Shown here one piece after another: positions 27,810-37,159 of a DNA stretch of 64,000 nt. Each line of letters starts with the position of its first letter. The stretch's first letter is position 1. A program made the translations under genes and the position numbers. Below the pieces are notes generated by a model, which saw only the letters and a list, made by a program, of their open reading frames with translations, made no database searches and had not been told where the DNA came from. Source of the stretch: SAR86 cluster bacterium (GTDB taxonomy: Bacteria; Pseudomonadota; Gammaproteobacteria; Magnimaribacterales; Magnimaribacteraceae); the NCBI GenBank assembly GCA_023703575.1, contig CP097969.1:496001-560000 (forward strand), read 5' to 3'.

Positions 27810-28979
27810 TTATACTATATCGAAAGTTAAACCAGCTTTTTTAATGAGCCTATCAATTAACTTTTCACCCATAGATGGTGCAGGAGTATAAATGCCACCT
27901 GCAAGATCTGGACAGTCTTGAACAAGGCACAGGGCACTTTCAGCAATCATTTTTGATGTTGACCCATAACCTGGATCCATATCTCCAGTAACTCTAGCCT
28001 CTATTGATTTTTCCTCAAGATCTGCAAAAAACAAGATATCATAGTTACCTTTCTCTCTAGACTCCTTTGAAGGCCCCTCACCGGGTTGAGGTAGATTATC
28101 ACCACCCATTGGATTTCCTGAAGACATTGCTTTAGCCATCTGTTCTCCTTCATCACCTTCTCCAGCGATCATCATCTCGTCATAGCAAAAATCTACGCCA
28201 TATGCGTGATCAAACAATGCATTTGATCTGTGTATATTTTTGGTATTTATCGGAGCCATGACAAATGGTGACAGCCACATATTCATTTTTTCATCTAACA
28301 GAGGCTTTGAATCATCAAGCTGTGATGGCCCTTCAAATCCCTCTGTTAATGAAAAGGGATTTGCGAGTACTTTTATTAGTTCAGGTTTTTCTTTGAGAGT
28401 TGACATGGTCGCTCCTAGAGAGGCAATTGTTCCTCCGGAAAACTCTCCGTTCATCGCTTTAACTCTTCCTCTAACATGTGGAGCTGGTTTTCCAAACTTC
28501 TCCTTCGCAGCGTTTTGCACAAAATAGACCCCCAAATCAAAAGGAATGCTGTCAAAGCCACACGAAAATACAATTCTTGCTCCAGATTTTTGGGCAGTTT
28601 CTTTATGAGCATTTATCATTTCATACATCCAACCGGGCTCTCCTGTTAGATCAACATAATCAGTGCCATTTCTAGCACATGACTCAACCAATTTTGAACC
28701 ATAAAGCTGATAGGGACCGACCGTAGTTAATATACATCTGGCTGATCTTGTCATCTTATCCAAAGAATCAAGATTAGAACTATCCACTTCTAATATTGAT
28801 ATGTCTTCATTGAGCCTTAAGTCTTTTTTTACCTCGAGAAGCTTCTCAATATTTCTACCGGCAATTGCATATTTTATAGAATGATCATTTCCATACTGAT
28901 CATGCATATATTCTGCTACTAATTTACCGGTATAACCACTTGCCCCAAAAATTACTACATCAAATTCTCTATCAGACAT
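27810..28979 (-). CDS. Saccharopine dehydrogenase-like / trans-acting enoyl reductase family protein
   Basis: A 389-aa protein with an N-terminal Rossmann fold (VVIFGASGYTGKLVAEYM) and the ILTTVGPYQLYG and YVDLTGEPGWM motifs characteristic of the saccharopine-dehydrogenase-like family, which includes the mycobacterial trans-acting enoyl reductases. Lysine metabolism is not implied. The C-terminal part lacks the canonical saccharopine-binding pattern. It is divergent from the glyoxalase gene. Confidence 0.83.
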   Translation of the reverse strand: MSDREFDVVIFGASGYTGKLVAEYMHDQYGNDHSIKYAIAGRNIEKLLEVKKDLRLNEDISILEVDSSNLDSLDKMTRSARCILTTVGPYQLYGSKLVESCARNGTDYVDLTGEPGWMYEMINAHKETAQKSGARIVFSCGFDSIPFDLGVYFVQNAAKEKFGKPAPHVRGRVKAMNGEFSGGTIASLGATMSTLKEKPELIKVLANPFSLTEGFEGPSQLDDSKPLLDEKMNMWLSPFVMAPINTKNIHRSNALFDHAYGVDFCYDEMMIAGEGDEGEQMAKAMSSGNPMGGDNLPQPGEGPSKESREKGNYDILFFADLEEKSIEARVTGDMDPGYGSTSKMIAESALCLVQDCPDLAGGIYTPAPSMGEKLIDRLIKKAGLTFDIV

Positions 28980-29066
28980 TTTTTCTCCCTTATTCTGTGA
29001 ATAAAACCATTTTACATGACATAATCTATGGATAAATACATAGGTTGCTTATCAATAGGATTAAAC

Positions 29067-29489
29067 ATGAAATATCTACACACAATGCTAAGAATAAAGG
29101 ACGAAGAAACTTCTTTAAAATTTTTTGTTGATGCTCTGGGTCTTAAAGAAATAAGGAGAATTCCTGTTGAAGAGGGCAGATTTACGCTTTTCTTTTTGGC
29201 GGCAGAGGGAGATGAAGATTCCCAGATAGAACTTACTTATAATTGGGATGGTGATGATCTAGGTGAAGGATCCAGAAACTTTGGACATTTAGCTTACCAA
29301 GTAGAAAATATCTATGATGTTTGTCAAAGACTTCAAGAAAAAGGAGTAGAAATAAATAGACCTCCAAGAGATGGAAGGATGGCTTTTGTTAAATCACCAG
29401 ATAATATTTCTATTGAAATATTACAAAAGGGAGATGCACTTGAGCCAATTGAGCCCTGGCTATCTATGGAAAATATTGGAACTTGGTAA
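29067..29489 (+). CDS. Glyoxalase I / lactoylglutathione lyase-like
   Basis: The protein of about 140 aa is a single vicinal-oxygen-chelate domain: LHTMLRIKDEETSLKFF with a metal-binding His, ELTYNWD with a metal Glu, NFGHLAYQV with the second His, and the C-terminal SIEILQKGD with the last Glu. This is the metal-ligand set of GloA. The ATG at 29067 is preceded by AGGA at good spacing and gives the normal GloA N-terminus; an in-frame ATG at 29028 adds 13 residues without similarity. It begins the periplasmic oxidation cluster. Confidence 0.85.
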   Translation: MKYLHTMLRIKDEETSLKFFVDALGLKEIRRIPVEEGRFTLFFLAAEGDEDSQIELTYNWDGDDLGEGSRNFGHLAYQVENIYDVCQRLQEKGVEINRPPRDGRMAFVKSPDNISIEILQKGDALEPIEPWLSMENIGTW

Positions 29490-29510
29490 AATTGAAGGAT
29501 TATTTGAACT

Positions 29511-30527
29511 ATGAATAAATTTATTGCCTTGTTGATTTCATTTTTTCTTTTCGGCACTTTGCATTCAAAGGATTATGAATTTGAGAGAGGTATGGGAAAT
29601 TTAATAGGCAAAGAAACTTGGTCCAGATGCTCTGAAAAGTTAGCATCCAAAGAGGCAAAAGAGTATGAGCTTTCGTATGAAAGATCAACAACAATGCCAA
29701 AGTCTCCATTTGCAGGTGAATACGAACCTAAGTTTCTTCCACCAGTAGGATTAGCGGGATCAAAGCAAATTTATAATATGGATGTCTTAAATGAAAACGT
29801 TAATGATGGTAATCAAGGAACTCAGATGGATGCCTTTGGTCATTTTTCTCATACTCAAGAAAAATGGGATGGAGAGTCTGATCTAAAGGCAGAAGATGCG
29901 AAATATTTTGGAGGTTTCACTCAAAAGGAAGTTAAACCTTCACCTGATTCGCCTCTATTAAAGCTCGGAATGGAAACTGTTCCACCCATTATTACTAGCG
30001 CGATTTTATTAGATGTAAGGAAGCATATATTTAAAGGTAAACCTATGGAAGCAGGCCAATATGTAACTGTAGAACATCTCAAAAAGACTATTGAATTGTC
30101 CGGTTTGTCCGAGAGAGGATTAAAGCCTGGTGATGTGGTGCTTATAAACACCGGATGGAGTGATCATTATGAAGACCCCGATATATCCAAAATTTATTAT
30201 TCTTATGCTCCGGGTATTTCGTACGAAACTGCCAAGTTCTTGGGAACCAAGAAAGTTGTCGCAGTTGGTTTAGATACGCCTTTTGTAGATGCGGTGCCAA
30301 ATCCTAATTCAGAGAAAATCTTTAAGATGCCTGGAGGAATGCCTGACGGATTAGGCTTTCCAGTTCATCATTACTTTCTTACTCAAGTAGGTATTTATAC
30401 CTTAGAAAACTTGAAACTAAATAATTTAGCCAAAGATTCAGTTATAGAATCTTGCATTATGATTCTACCTTTACTTTCAAGAGGGAGCGCAGCATCACCA
30501 ATAAGGCCTGTCGCCATAGGTGGGTAA
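29511..30527 (+). CDS. Exported cyclase-family (kynurenine formamidase-like) hydrolase
   Basis: A 338-aa protein with a signal peptide (cleavage near residue 19). The conserved cyclase-family metal motif appears as NQGTQMDAFGHF near residues 101-112, a variant of HxGTHxDxPxH in which the first two His are Asn and Gln, followed by later conserved GDVVLINTGW and GLDTPFVDAV segments. Such variants are common in long cyclase-family proteins. Activity is probably hydrolytic on an amide or lactone, but the metal site is altered. The gene sits between the glyoxalase and the exported oxidation-cluster genes. Confidence 0.78.
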   Translation: MNKFIALLISFFLFGTLHSKDYEFERGMGNLIGKETWSRCSEKLASKEAKEYELSYERSTTMPKSPFAGEYEPKFLPPVGLAGSKQIYNMDVLNENVNDGNQGTQMDAFGHFSHTQEKWDGESDLKAEDAKYFGGFTQKEVKPSPDSPLLKLGMETVPPIITSAILLDVRKHIFKGKPMEAGQYVTVEHLKKTIELSGLSERGLKPGDVVLINTGWSDHYEDPDISKIYYSYAPGISYETAKFLGTKKVVAVGLDTPFVDAVPNPNSEKIFKMPGGMPDGLGFPVHHYFLTQVGIYTLENLKLNNLAKDSVIESCIMILPLLSRGSAASPIRPVAIGG

Positions 30528-30583
30528 ATTTATCAAATGATTATTTAATGGATCAGGAGTTATAAAAAAGAGGGAGAATTTTT

Positions 30584-31402
30584 GTGAGATTTTTAAGATT
30601 ATTGTTTTTTGGGGCTCTTTTAATTTTTCAATCGATACTCCTCTCTGAGATTATTCCAATTGGTCCTAATGGAAAGCCTGATTTAAATGGAGTATGGCAA
30701 GTAATGAATAGGGCTAATTTTAATTTGGAAGCTCACTCAGCTTCGGCAGCTATGCATCTTATCGAAGGACCTGTAGTTCCTATACCGCATCCAGATATTC
30801 TTGCATTAGGGGCAGTGGGATCTGTGCCAGGTGGATTAAGCGTCGTAGTTGGGAATAAAATACCTTACAAAAGAGATGCTTTAAGAAAAAGAGATGAAAA
30901 TCGAAATGATTGGTTAAATAGAGATCCTGAAATCAAATGTTATTTACCTGGAGTGCCCAGAGCAACTTATATGCCCTATGCCTTCCAAATATTCCATAGT
31001 GAGGAAGCCGTCTTTTTTGCTTACGAATACGCAGGTGCTACAAGAAATATATATCTGCAAGATCCTGGAGAGCCACCAGTAGATTCATGGATGGGACAAT
31101 CTTGGGGGTATTGGGAAGAAAATACTTTTGTCATAGAAGCTTCTGGGTTTAATGATCAAACCTGGTTTGATAGGTCAGGAAATTACCATTCAGATAAACT
31201 AAAGGTTACAGAAAGATATACACTTTTAAATGAGCATTTGATGGACTATGAAGCTATGATTGAAGATGAAGAGGTTTTTACAAGACCATGGAAAATACGG
31301 ATGAAGCTATATAAAAAAGTTGGGGATGATGCGCAATTACAACAATTTAAATGCGTTGAATTTGTTGAAGAGTTAATTTATGGAGAGTGGCGTGCAAAAT
31401 AA
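30584..31402 (+). CDS. Exported protein of the PDLNGVW-type family
   Basis: A 272-aa exported protein starting at GTG 30584 (AGGGAG 7 nt upstream), with a signal peptide and a first mature motif GKPDLNGVW. Later blocks include CYLPGVPRATYMPYAFQIF and SWGYWEENTFVIEASGFND. It is related to the next gene, which shares the PDL-GVW start and the same W-W-E-NT/DT layout (GWWEGDTLVV). I recognise this as a conserved family seen beside quinoproteins and DUF6152, without a known function. Confidence 0.7.
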   Translation: MRFLRLLFFGALLIFQSILLSEIIPIGPNGKPDLNGVWQVMNRANFNLEAHSASAAMHLIEGPVVPIPHPDILALGAVGSVPGGLSVVVGNKIPYKRDALRKRDENRNDWLNRDPEIKCYLPGVPRATYMPYAFQIFHSEEAVFFAYEYAGATRNIYLQDPGEPPVDSWMGQSWGYWEENTFVIEASGFNDQTWFDRSGNYHSDKLKVTERYTLLNEHLMDYEAMIEDEEVFTRPWKIRMKLYKKVGDDAQLQQFKCVEFVEELIYGEWRAK

Positions 31403-32366
31403 AATATTTATAACAATTCTATCTATCCTCTCGCTATCAACCTTTTCTGAAGAATTTAAAGTTAAAAAAACTTGGTTTGGTGACCCAGATCTTCAAGGAG
31501 TTTGGACCAATGCAAGTCTAACAACTTTAGAGAGACCTGATCATTTTGATGCACTTGAGATAAGCGATGAAGTAGCTGATTATGCAAAGAAAGCAAGTCA
31601 AGATTTTAACGAAATACTTGATAATCCTTACGAAGAAGGAGAAACGCCAGAATCTGGTGGGGATGTAGGTGGTTATAATGTTGCTTGGATGGATCCTGGA
31701 AATGATTTCATCAGACTAAATGGAAAATATCGAAGTTCGATCTTAACTTATCCGGAAAATGGCAAATTACCTAGAAGACTAACTAGATGGGCAATAGAAG
31801 GCCCATCAATTTACAGAATGTTTAACAGCGCAGATCATCCAGAAGAAAGAAGCCTTGGGGAAAGATGTATTGTTGGATTTGGTTCTAGTGGAGGACCGCC
31901 CATGTTGAATGTCCTTTACAATAACCACTATCAAATTGTTCAGTCTCCTGGCTTTGTCATGATAATGGTTGAGATGAATCACGACGCCAGGATTATAAGA
32001 CTTGAATCAGAGCATAATCCCGATGAGATGCGTCCTTGGCTGGGAGATTCCATAGGATGGTGGGAAGGAGATACCCTTGTTGTTAAAACTAAGAATCATC
32101 ATCCCCAACAAAAATTCAGAGCTGCTATAAGGCATCAAATCTTGATCATGGATGGCGCAGAGGTAACAGAAAGATTTACAAGGACAAGTGATAATGAAAT
32201 TTTATATGAGTTTGAGGTTAACGATAAAAAAGCTTACCGAGACATTTGGAAAGGAGAGATGCCTTTAAGGGCAACCGATGCAAAGATCTATGAATATGCT
32301 TGCCATGAAGGAAATTATGCAATGGCCAATATACTGGCTGGTGCTAGAGCGGAGGAAAGTAAATGA
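31380..32366 (+). CDS. Exported protein, paralogue of the preceding gene
   Basis: A 328-aa exported protein with motif DPDLQGVW just after the signal peptide, CIVGFGSSGGPPMLN near the middle, and IGWWEGDTLVVKTKNHH. It shares the layout of the gene before it and overlaps that gene by 23 bp. A GTG at 31392, 4 nt after GGAGAG, is an alternative start that gives a cleaner signal peptide. The mature part has aromatic-rich blocks; no catalytic residues can be assigned. The stop overlaps the DUF6152 start by 4 nt. Confidence 0.7.
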   Translation: MESGVQNKIFITILSILSLSTFSEEFKVKKTWFGDPDLQGVWTNASLTTLERPDHFDALEISDEVADYAKKASQDFNEILDNPYEEGETPESGGDVGGYNVAWMDPGNDFIRLNGKYRSSILTYPENGKLPRRLTRWAIEGPSIYRMFNSADHPEERSLGERCIVGFGSSGGPPMLNVLYNNHYQIVQSPGFVMIMVEMNHDARIIRLESEHNPDEMRPWLGDSIGWWEGDTLVVKTKNHHPQQKFRAAIRHQILIMDGAEVTERFTRTSDNEILYEFEVNDKKAYRDIWKGEMPLRATDAKIYEYACHEGNYAMANILAGARAEESK

Positions 32367-32800
32367 TAAACCTTATATGTAAATCAATTTTTTCAATATT
32401 TCTTGTAATATTAAGTATTAATAGTTTCTCACATCACGCTTTTACAGCTGAATTTGATGCAAATGCCCCAGTTAATCTTACTGGCGAGGTGATTAAAGTT
32501 GAATGGATTAATCCTCATGCCTGGGTTCATTTAGAAGTTGAAGAAAGCGGCAAAAAAACTACTTGGATGGTCGAGGGAGGAACTCCTAACACTTTGATAC
32601 GAAACGGCATAACGAAACAGAGCATTAAGCCGGGAACGGTTATTGTGGTAAGAGGTTATCAGAGTAAAGGAAAACTTTGTCTCCCACGCTGTATAGCAAA
32701 TGGAAGAGATGTAACCTTTCCAGATGGCAAAAAGGTATTTATGGGATCTTCCGGTACTGGAGCCCCTAGAGACGGAGCTGACCCTAGAGAGAGAAGGTAG
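32363..32800 (+). CDS. DUF6152 family exported protein
   Basis: A 145-aa protein with a signal peptide ending in SHHAFTAEFDANAPV, followed by LTGEVIKVEWINPHAWVHLEV, which is the DUF6152 pattern. Only a small beta-barrel-like domain is expected, and its function is unknown; it repeatedly co-occurs with PDLNGVW-type proteins. The C-terminus is charged and rich in Gly/Arg. It overlaps both neighbours by 1-4 bases, so it is part of one operon. Confidence 0.8.
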   Translation: MINLICKSIFSIFLVILSINSFSHHAFTAEFDANAPVNLTGEVIKVEWINPHAWVHLEVEESGKKTTWMVEGGTPNTLIRNGITKQSIKPGTVIVVRGYQSKGKLCLPRCIANGRDVTFPDGKKVFMGSSGTGAPRDGADPRERR

Positions 32801-33240
32801 TGAATAGGCTTAGAATCGCCATTTTTTTTAATCTCACTCTTCTTATTTCTTCCAATTCATTTGCTGACGATGACCATCATCATTCTGATATGCATGATGT
32901 TATGGCTCATCTTTTGACTCCAGCATCTGAAAAAATATGGAATGCTTCGGGTTCTATTATTACTAAAGAGGGCGAATTAAGTCTGGCACCAACTAATCAG
33001 AAAGAATGGAATGAGGTTATTTTTGGTGCCAAGGTGATAATGGAGAGCACTTTTATCTTAAATAGACCAGATCGTGCAAAAGGGAGAGAAGACTGGGTAA
33101 GATTTTCTGAACTTCTTGAACCAATAGGCAAAAGAGCTTTGAAAGCTGCTGAAAACAAGGATTCTGAAAAGCTTTTCGTTGTCGGCGCGGATTTATATCA
33201 AGCATGTGTCGCTTGTCATAATGTTTATATGAGAAATTAA
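32800..33240 (+). CDS. Periplasmic cytochrome c with C-terminal haem motif
   Basis: A 146-aa protein starting at GTG 32800 (sharing one base with the preceding TAG), with a signal peptide and a His-rich mature N-terminus (DDDHHHSDMHD). The single haem-binding motif CVACH lies 6 residues from the C-terminus, as in cytochrome c' family four-helix proteins. It may accept electrons from the quinoprotein dehydrogenase encoded convergently. The exact class is uncertain. Confidence 0.78.
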   Translation: MNRLRIAIFFNLTLLISSNSFADDDHHHSDMHDVMAHLLTPASEKIWNASGSIITKEGELSLAPTNQKEWNEVIFGAKVIMESTFILNRPDRAKGREDWVRFSELLEPIGKRALKAAENKDSEKLFVVGADLYQACVACHNVYMRN

Positions 33241-33245
33241 ATTTC

Positions 33246-33824
33246 ATGTTTAACTTCATTGACTGGCTGGCTTCAACTTCAGGAAGTATTGCTCTTCGTG
33301 AGTCACTCTATATGTATCCTTGGATAGAGTCTGCTCATGTTCTATTTATAACTATATTTTTTGGTACATTACTTTTTGTTGATTTACGGTTGACAGGATA
33401 TGGATTCAAAAATTTATCCATCAGTCAAATGAATGCGAAAATTCTACCCTTAACACTCATTGGTTTTCTTTTCATGATTATCACAGGCCTATTGTTATTT
33501 TATGCGCTCCCTGTGAGAAATTATCAAAATTTATTTTTTAGGATAAAGTTATTTTTGATGTTGCTCGCAGGCCTGAATGCCTGGTATTTTCACAGAACTA
33601 TGAATCGACATAGCAAGGCCTGGGACAAAAACAGCTTCATTCCATTTAGGATGAAGGTTTCAGCAACAATTTCTTTGGTTCTATGGGGACTGGTGATCAT
33701 ATCTGGCAGGATGATCGCCTACAATTGGTTCGATTGTGATAAGCAACCTCAATCTGAGTTAGTCAATTTTTTAATTAGTTGTACCGTGGATCCAGAAATT
33801 TACGAGTATTTAAATGGAATCTAA
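33246..33824 (+). CDS. Membrane protein, DUF6644-like
   Basis: A 192-aa product with about five hydrophobic helices, an N-terminal amphipathic region and YPWIESAHVLFITIFFGTL, where a membrane-embedded His in an ESxH motif resembles haem-ligating cytochrome b-type helices. I assign it to the DUF6644 type by recall. Its 3' end overlaps the next gene, a second member, by 11 bp. It likely forms the membrane electron path of the cluster; this is inference. Confidence 0.65.
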   Translation: MFNFIDWLASTSGSIALRESLYMYPWIESAHVLFITIFFGTLLFVDLRLTGYGFKNLSISQMNAKILPLTLIGFLFMIITGLLLFYALPVRNYQNLFFRIKLFLMLLAGLNAWYFHRTMNRHSKAWDKNSFIPFRMKVSATISLVLWGLVIISGRMIAYNWFDCDKQPQSELVNFLISCTVDPEIYEYLNGI

Positions 33825-34290
33825 TCAACTACTGGAAATTATCTATCTTCTCGAAGATAGCTATATTGGTGAATATGTAAGAGGTTCATTGTGGCTATTT
33901 CCTGTAATTCAGTCTTTTCATCTTATAGGCCTGGGAATTTTAGGTGGTGCAGTGGTTATCGGAGACTTTAGACTATTGGGAATTTTAATGAAAACTGAAA
34001 CCACTAGCTATGTAATAAGAGTCACGAAGCCTTGGTTTAATTTTGGACTTTCTATTTTGATTCTCACAGGCATCCCACTTTTTTTAAGTGAGGCAGTGAA
34101 ATGTTATTACAGCCGAGCTTTTTGGATAAAGATCTCGTGCCTATTAATGGGAACGATATTCGTTTATTTCATAAGGAATCCAATAGTCCTTTCAAGAGAA
34201 GAAAGCTTTTTCATGAAAATTTTGGGAGTTCTGTCCTTTTCTATTTGGGTTGTTACAGCTGCATCGGGACGCTGGATAGGGTTTTCCTAA
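33814..34290 (+). CDS. Membrane protein, second DUF6644-like
   Basis: A 158-aa paralogue-like partner of the preceding gene. It has four or five hydrophobic helices and the same QSFHLIGLGILGGAVVIGDFRLLG layout, with a His in helix 1 and an Asp-Arg pair after helix 2. It ends GRWIGFS and overlaps the convergent quinoprotein stop by 4 bp. Tandem DUF6644-type genes suggest a heterodimeric membrane component. Function unknown. Confidence 0.65.
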   Translation: MESNQLLEIIYLLEDSYIGEYVRGSLWLFPVIQSFHLIGLGILGGAVVIGDFRLLGILMKTETTSYVIRVTKPWFNFGLSILILTGIPLFLSEAVKCYYSRAFWIKISCLLMGTIFVYFIRNPIVLSREESFFMKILGVLSFSIWVVTAASGRWIGFS

Positions 34291-36089
34291 TCCAAAGAGA
34301 AAGCAAGTATTGCATTTCCAGCCATCTGCCCGTGTTGACTGTAACCACTGTTTACAAATACCCAGTCATCAACAATTACTGGTCCAGCTGAATCTATGGA
34401 ACCTCCAACTGCAGGCATTCCATTTACAGTAATAAAGTCTCTAAGGGTATCGAACTCCCATAATTTAGAACCATCTTCGCTTGCATGTGCTGAAAATCTA
34501 CCATCCAATGCTCCTGCAAAAATTACATTATTTGTCATTGAAATAGCAGCTGAGAAACCAGTACTGCATTTGCCTTCTCCATGCAAAGCTTTTCGAGATT
34601 CGCAAATGTCATCTAGCCGATATTCCCATAAGATATCTCCACCTTCAAAATCTAGAGCATACAGTCCTGGTTTTGCATCATTATCATAGTCTCTGTTGAC
34701 TTTTCTATCCGATACGGGAACATATAAATTTTTATTATCAGTTGTCATACCAAAGTGAACTCCTCCGAGTGTACCTCCATTTCCAACTTTACTTTTCCAA
34801 GAGATCTCTCCTGTATTTATATCAAGCCTAAAGACCCAGCCTGATTTTTGGCCGGCAAGAAGAATTTTTTCTCCTTCCTGATTTTTGGACTGGATTACCG
34901 AAGCACCAAAATCAAAGTCAGGACCCTTTTCTTCTGGACAGACCAATCTTTTTATACCTGGTATCTCACAACCCATATTATAAGCATCACCTTTAAGTGT
35001 TTGAGTTGCCCATATTTTTTCCCCTGATTCTAGGTTCATTGAAATAATAGCATCGCTATAATTTGAAGCAGGACTTTGTAAACTTTGACCAGTTCCAAAG
35101 AAAATTCTTTTATCTTCTCTATCAATACCAGGGGCATTCCACACAGCTGATCCTGCTGGAGCAAACTTTTCCATTCTTGTGATTAATGTTTTTCCAAGAC
35201 TTTTAGATTTCTCTTCAATCCTATGCGTCCATATTATTTCACCAGAAACAGTATCAACTGCTGCTATCCCCCCGCTTGTTTTACAGCACTCATGTCTGGG
35301 GTCTATGGCAAGTACTGTTTCAAAAGTAGATATTGGAACTATAAGATATTTTCCCGATTGTACTGGAGAAGCTGAGGGAATATTTGATTCATAATCAACG
35401 GGAATTTTTGATGCCCAAATCAATTCACCGGTTAATAAATTTAACTTATAAACTTCAAAATCAGAATCAACTAAAAAAATTGATTCACCATCTATTTTAT
35501 TTAAGACTGGTGCATTTCTAAGTCTAGCCTTGGATGAGAATTTCCAGTAAGTACAACCGTTTTCTCTATTTAGTGCATGTAGAGAATCTGAATCTGATAA
35601 TAAAATTACTTCTCCTATAACGATAGGTTGAGCTCTAACATCTTGTGAGCTAATACCGAAAGACCATTGTAGTTTCAAATTCTTAACATTATCAGCGTTG
35701 ATATCAGAATGTGGCTGATTTCTTGTGTTGAAATTATCATAACCCCAACTTGGCCAACTTGAGCTTTGTTTAAGGTCTTTTTTCTCTATGACATGAGGAC
35801 ATTTGTAATTAGACGAGACTGTCGTAGTCCCTAAGACTTCATTTTGTGCAAGATATTCTGAGATAGTCTCTATTTCTTGTATTGATAGGTTGGAAGCTTG
35901 CTGCTTCATTTTTCCCTTTTGAAGAACATACATTAGTTCTGACTGAGTTAAATACGTCATTGAAGAGAGCGAAATTAAATTCAGTCCCTCATCTTCATGA
36001 CATGAAGCACAATTTTCTTTAACCAACTTGCTTGCATCGGTAAAGGCTAATTGAGATACAAAGAAAAGTAATAAAAGGATTCTTTTCAT
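34287..36089 (-). CDS. Cytochrome c-quinoprotein dehydrogenase (PQQ beta-propeller)
   Basis: A 600-aa exported protein: signal peptide, N-terminal cytochrome c domain with Cys27-Ala-Ser-Cys30-His31, then a PQQ-type beta-propeller with repeated W-motif blades (for example GGIAAVDTVSGEIIWTHRI and GLYALDFEGGDILWEYRL). Architecture with the cytochrome before the propeller matches polyvinyl-alcohol dehydrogenase-type enzymes. It would oxidise an alcohol in the periplasm and pass electrons to cytochrome c. The gene meets the plus-strand DUF6644/cytochrome cluster tail to tail. Substrate unknown. Confidence 0.85.
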   Translation of the reverse strand: MKRILLLLFFVSQLAFTDASKLVKENCASCHEDEGLNLISLSSMTYLTQSELMYVLQKGKMKQQASNLSIQEIETISEYLAQNEVLGTTTVSSNYKCPHVIEKKDLKQSSSWPSWGYDNFNTRNQPHSDINADNVKNLKLQWSFGISSQDVRAQPIVIGEVILLSDSDSLHALNRENGCTYWKFSSKARLRNAPVLNKIDGESIFLVDSDFEVYKLNLLTGELIWASKIPVDYESNIPSASPVQSGKYLIVPISTFETVLAIDPRHECCKTSGGIAAVDTVSGEIIWTHRIEEKSKSLGKTLITRMEKFAPAGSAVWNAPGIDREDKRIFFGTGQSLQSPASNYSDAIISMNLESGEKIWATQTLKGDAYNMGCEIPGIKRLVCPEEKGPDFDFGASVIQSKNQEGEKILLAGQKSGWVFRLDINTGEISWKSKVGNGGTLGGVHFGMTTDNKNLYVPVSDRKVNRDYDNDAKPGLYALDFEGGDILWEYRLDDICESRKALHGEGKCSTGFSAAISMTNNVIFAGALDGRFSAHASEDGSKLWEFDTLRDFITVNGMPAVGGSIDSAGPVIVDDWVFVNSGYSQHGQMAGNAILAFSLD

Positions 36090-36094
36090 CTAAA

Positions 36095-36355
36095 TTAATT
36101 TAAATTTTTTTGGCTGGATTCCTTTTCTATCCAAGACAGCGCAAGATTAATTTTTTCTTCTAATTCAGTTACGTGTTGCGCAAGCATGCCTGATGCGTCT
36201 GTTACATTATTCATAGTTTCGGCATGTTGAATTAAGGTGATGATATTGTTACTAATTTCAAGCTGCTGAGCTTGTAAATCTTGAATTGTACTTTCAAGAA
36301 TTACTATTTTTTTTTCTAAATCTAATATCTTAGCTTTTAATAATTCTTCACTCAT
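36095..36355 (-). CDS. Small coiled-coil protein of unknown function
   Basis: An 86-aa, almost entirely helical product with heptad-like Leu/Ile spacing (LKAKILDLEKKIVILES) and no cysteine. Its start overlaps the end of the next upstream gene by 8 bp, indicating one operon with the NTF2-like and RidA genes. No family recognised. Confidence 0.55.
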   Translation of the reverse strand: MSEELLKAKILDLEKKIVILESTIQDLQAQQLEISNNIITLIQHAETMNNVTDASGMLAQHVTELEEKINLALSWIEKESSQKNLN

Positions 36356-36773
36356 TTCCTAGTGTAGCTAGATTTGGACTAAAGCCTCCTTTAAGTTTCC
36401 AGTTTCCATCTTTGTTTACAAGTAAATAAGTCACATCACCTGTTAAGATAATTTGATTATCCTTGTCAAATCTTGAAAAATTAACTTGGACCATAGAGGT
36501 ATCATCATCATTGTATAGAACCTTAGAAGTATTAATCTTTGAGTAAGACCAACCATCCTTTTTTAAACCATTAAAATTTATTGCATCGCTATATTTTTCT
36601 TCAAGGACAGTATTCTTCCCCATGATGTAAATGAAAGGGGAATCTGAATTTTTGTTAATGGCTAAAATATCTTCGTTATTAAAATCCCGAAAAAACTGTT
36701 TTATGGCTTCTTCAGGCCCAGCACTTAAATGGCCTATAAGAAATATGTTGATTATAAAAAATATTTTTTTCAT
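36348..36773 (-). CDS. Exported NTF2-like small protein
   Basis: A 141-aa product with a signal peptide (hydrophobic to residue 18) and an alpha+beta domain resembling SnoaL/NTF2-like proteins: EEAIKQFFRDFNNEDI near the start and a WKLKGGF strand near the end. The catalytic or ligand-binding residues cannot be defined. It overlaps the RidA gene by ATGA. Confidence 0.55.
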   Translation of the reverse strand: MKKIFFIINIFLIGHLSAGPEEAIKQFFRDFNNEDILAINKNSDSPFIYIMGKNTVLEEKYSDAINFNGLKKDGWSYSKINTSKVLYNDDDTSMVQVNFSRFDKDNQIILTGDVTYLLVNKDGNWKLKGGFSPNLATLGNE

Positions 36774-37159
36774 TTTTCAAAATGTGCGATGCATTTAATT
36801 TCGATTTTAAGGTTTGGCTGAACAAGAGCATTCACACCAATCAATGTTTGAGAAACTTCGGGCTTGCAACCATAAATTTTTTCTCTTTCTGCAAAGATCT
36901 CTGAAACGTTTTCCATACACTCATTCATATCCGTTACAAACCATGTTTCATCAATTATATTTTCAAGAGAACCGCCAAAATGATCTAAAATTTTTGAGAT
37001 ATTCTCATAACATATGATCATCTGACTTTTAAAATCGGCCGGAGTATTACCATTCTCATCGACGGCAATTTGTCCTGCCATGGTTAACACATTATCCACC
37101 TGTACCCCTTGAGAAAAAAAGTCTCCGTAAGGTCCTTCTCTTAATAACTTCTTCTTCAT
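36770..37159 (-). CDS. RidA family protein
   Basis: A 129-aa protein of the YjgF/RidA fold with GPYGDFFSQGVQVDNVLTMAGQIA at the N-terminus, then MIICYENISKILDHFGG and the VGVNAL/IEIKCIAHF C-terminal strands. RidA deaminates reactive enamine/imine intermediates. The catalytic Arg that classical RidA places near the C-terminus is not obvious (the segment reads TLIGVNALVQPNLKIEI), so it may belong to a non-deaminating subfamily. First gene of a three-gene overlapping run. Confidence 0.8.
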   Translation of the reverse strand: MKKKLLREGPYGDFFSQGVQVDNVLTMAGQIAVDENGNTPADFKSQMIICYENISKILDHFGGSLENIIDETWFVTDMNECMENVSEIFAEREKIYGCKPEVSQTLIGVNALVQPNLKIEIKCIAHFEK

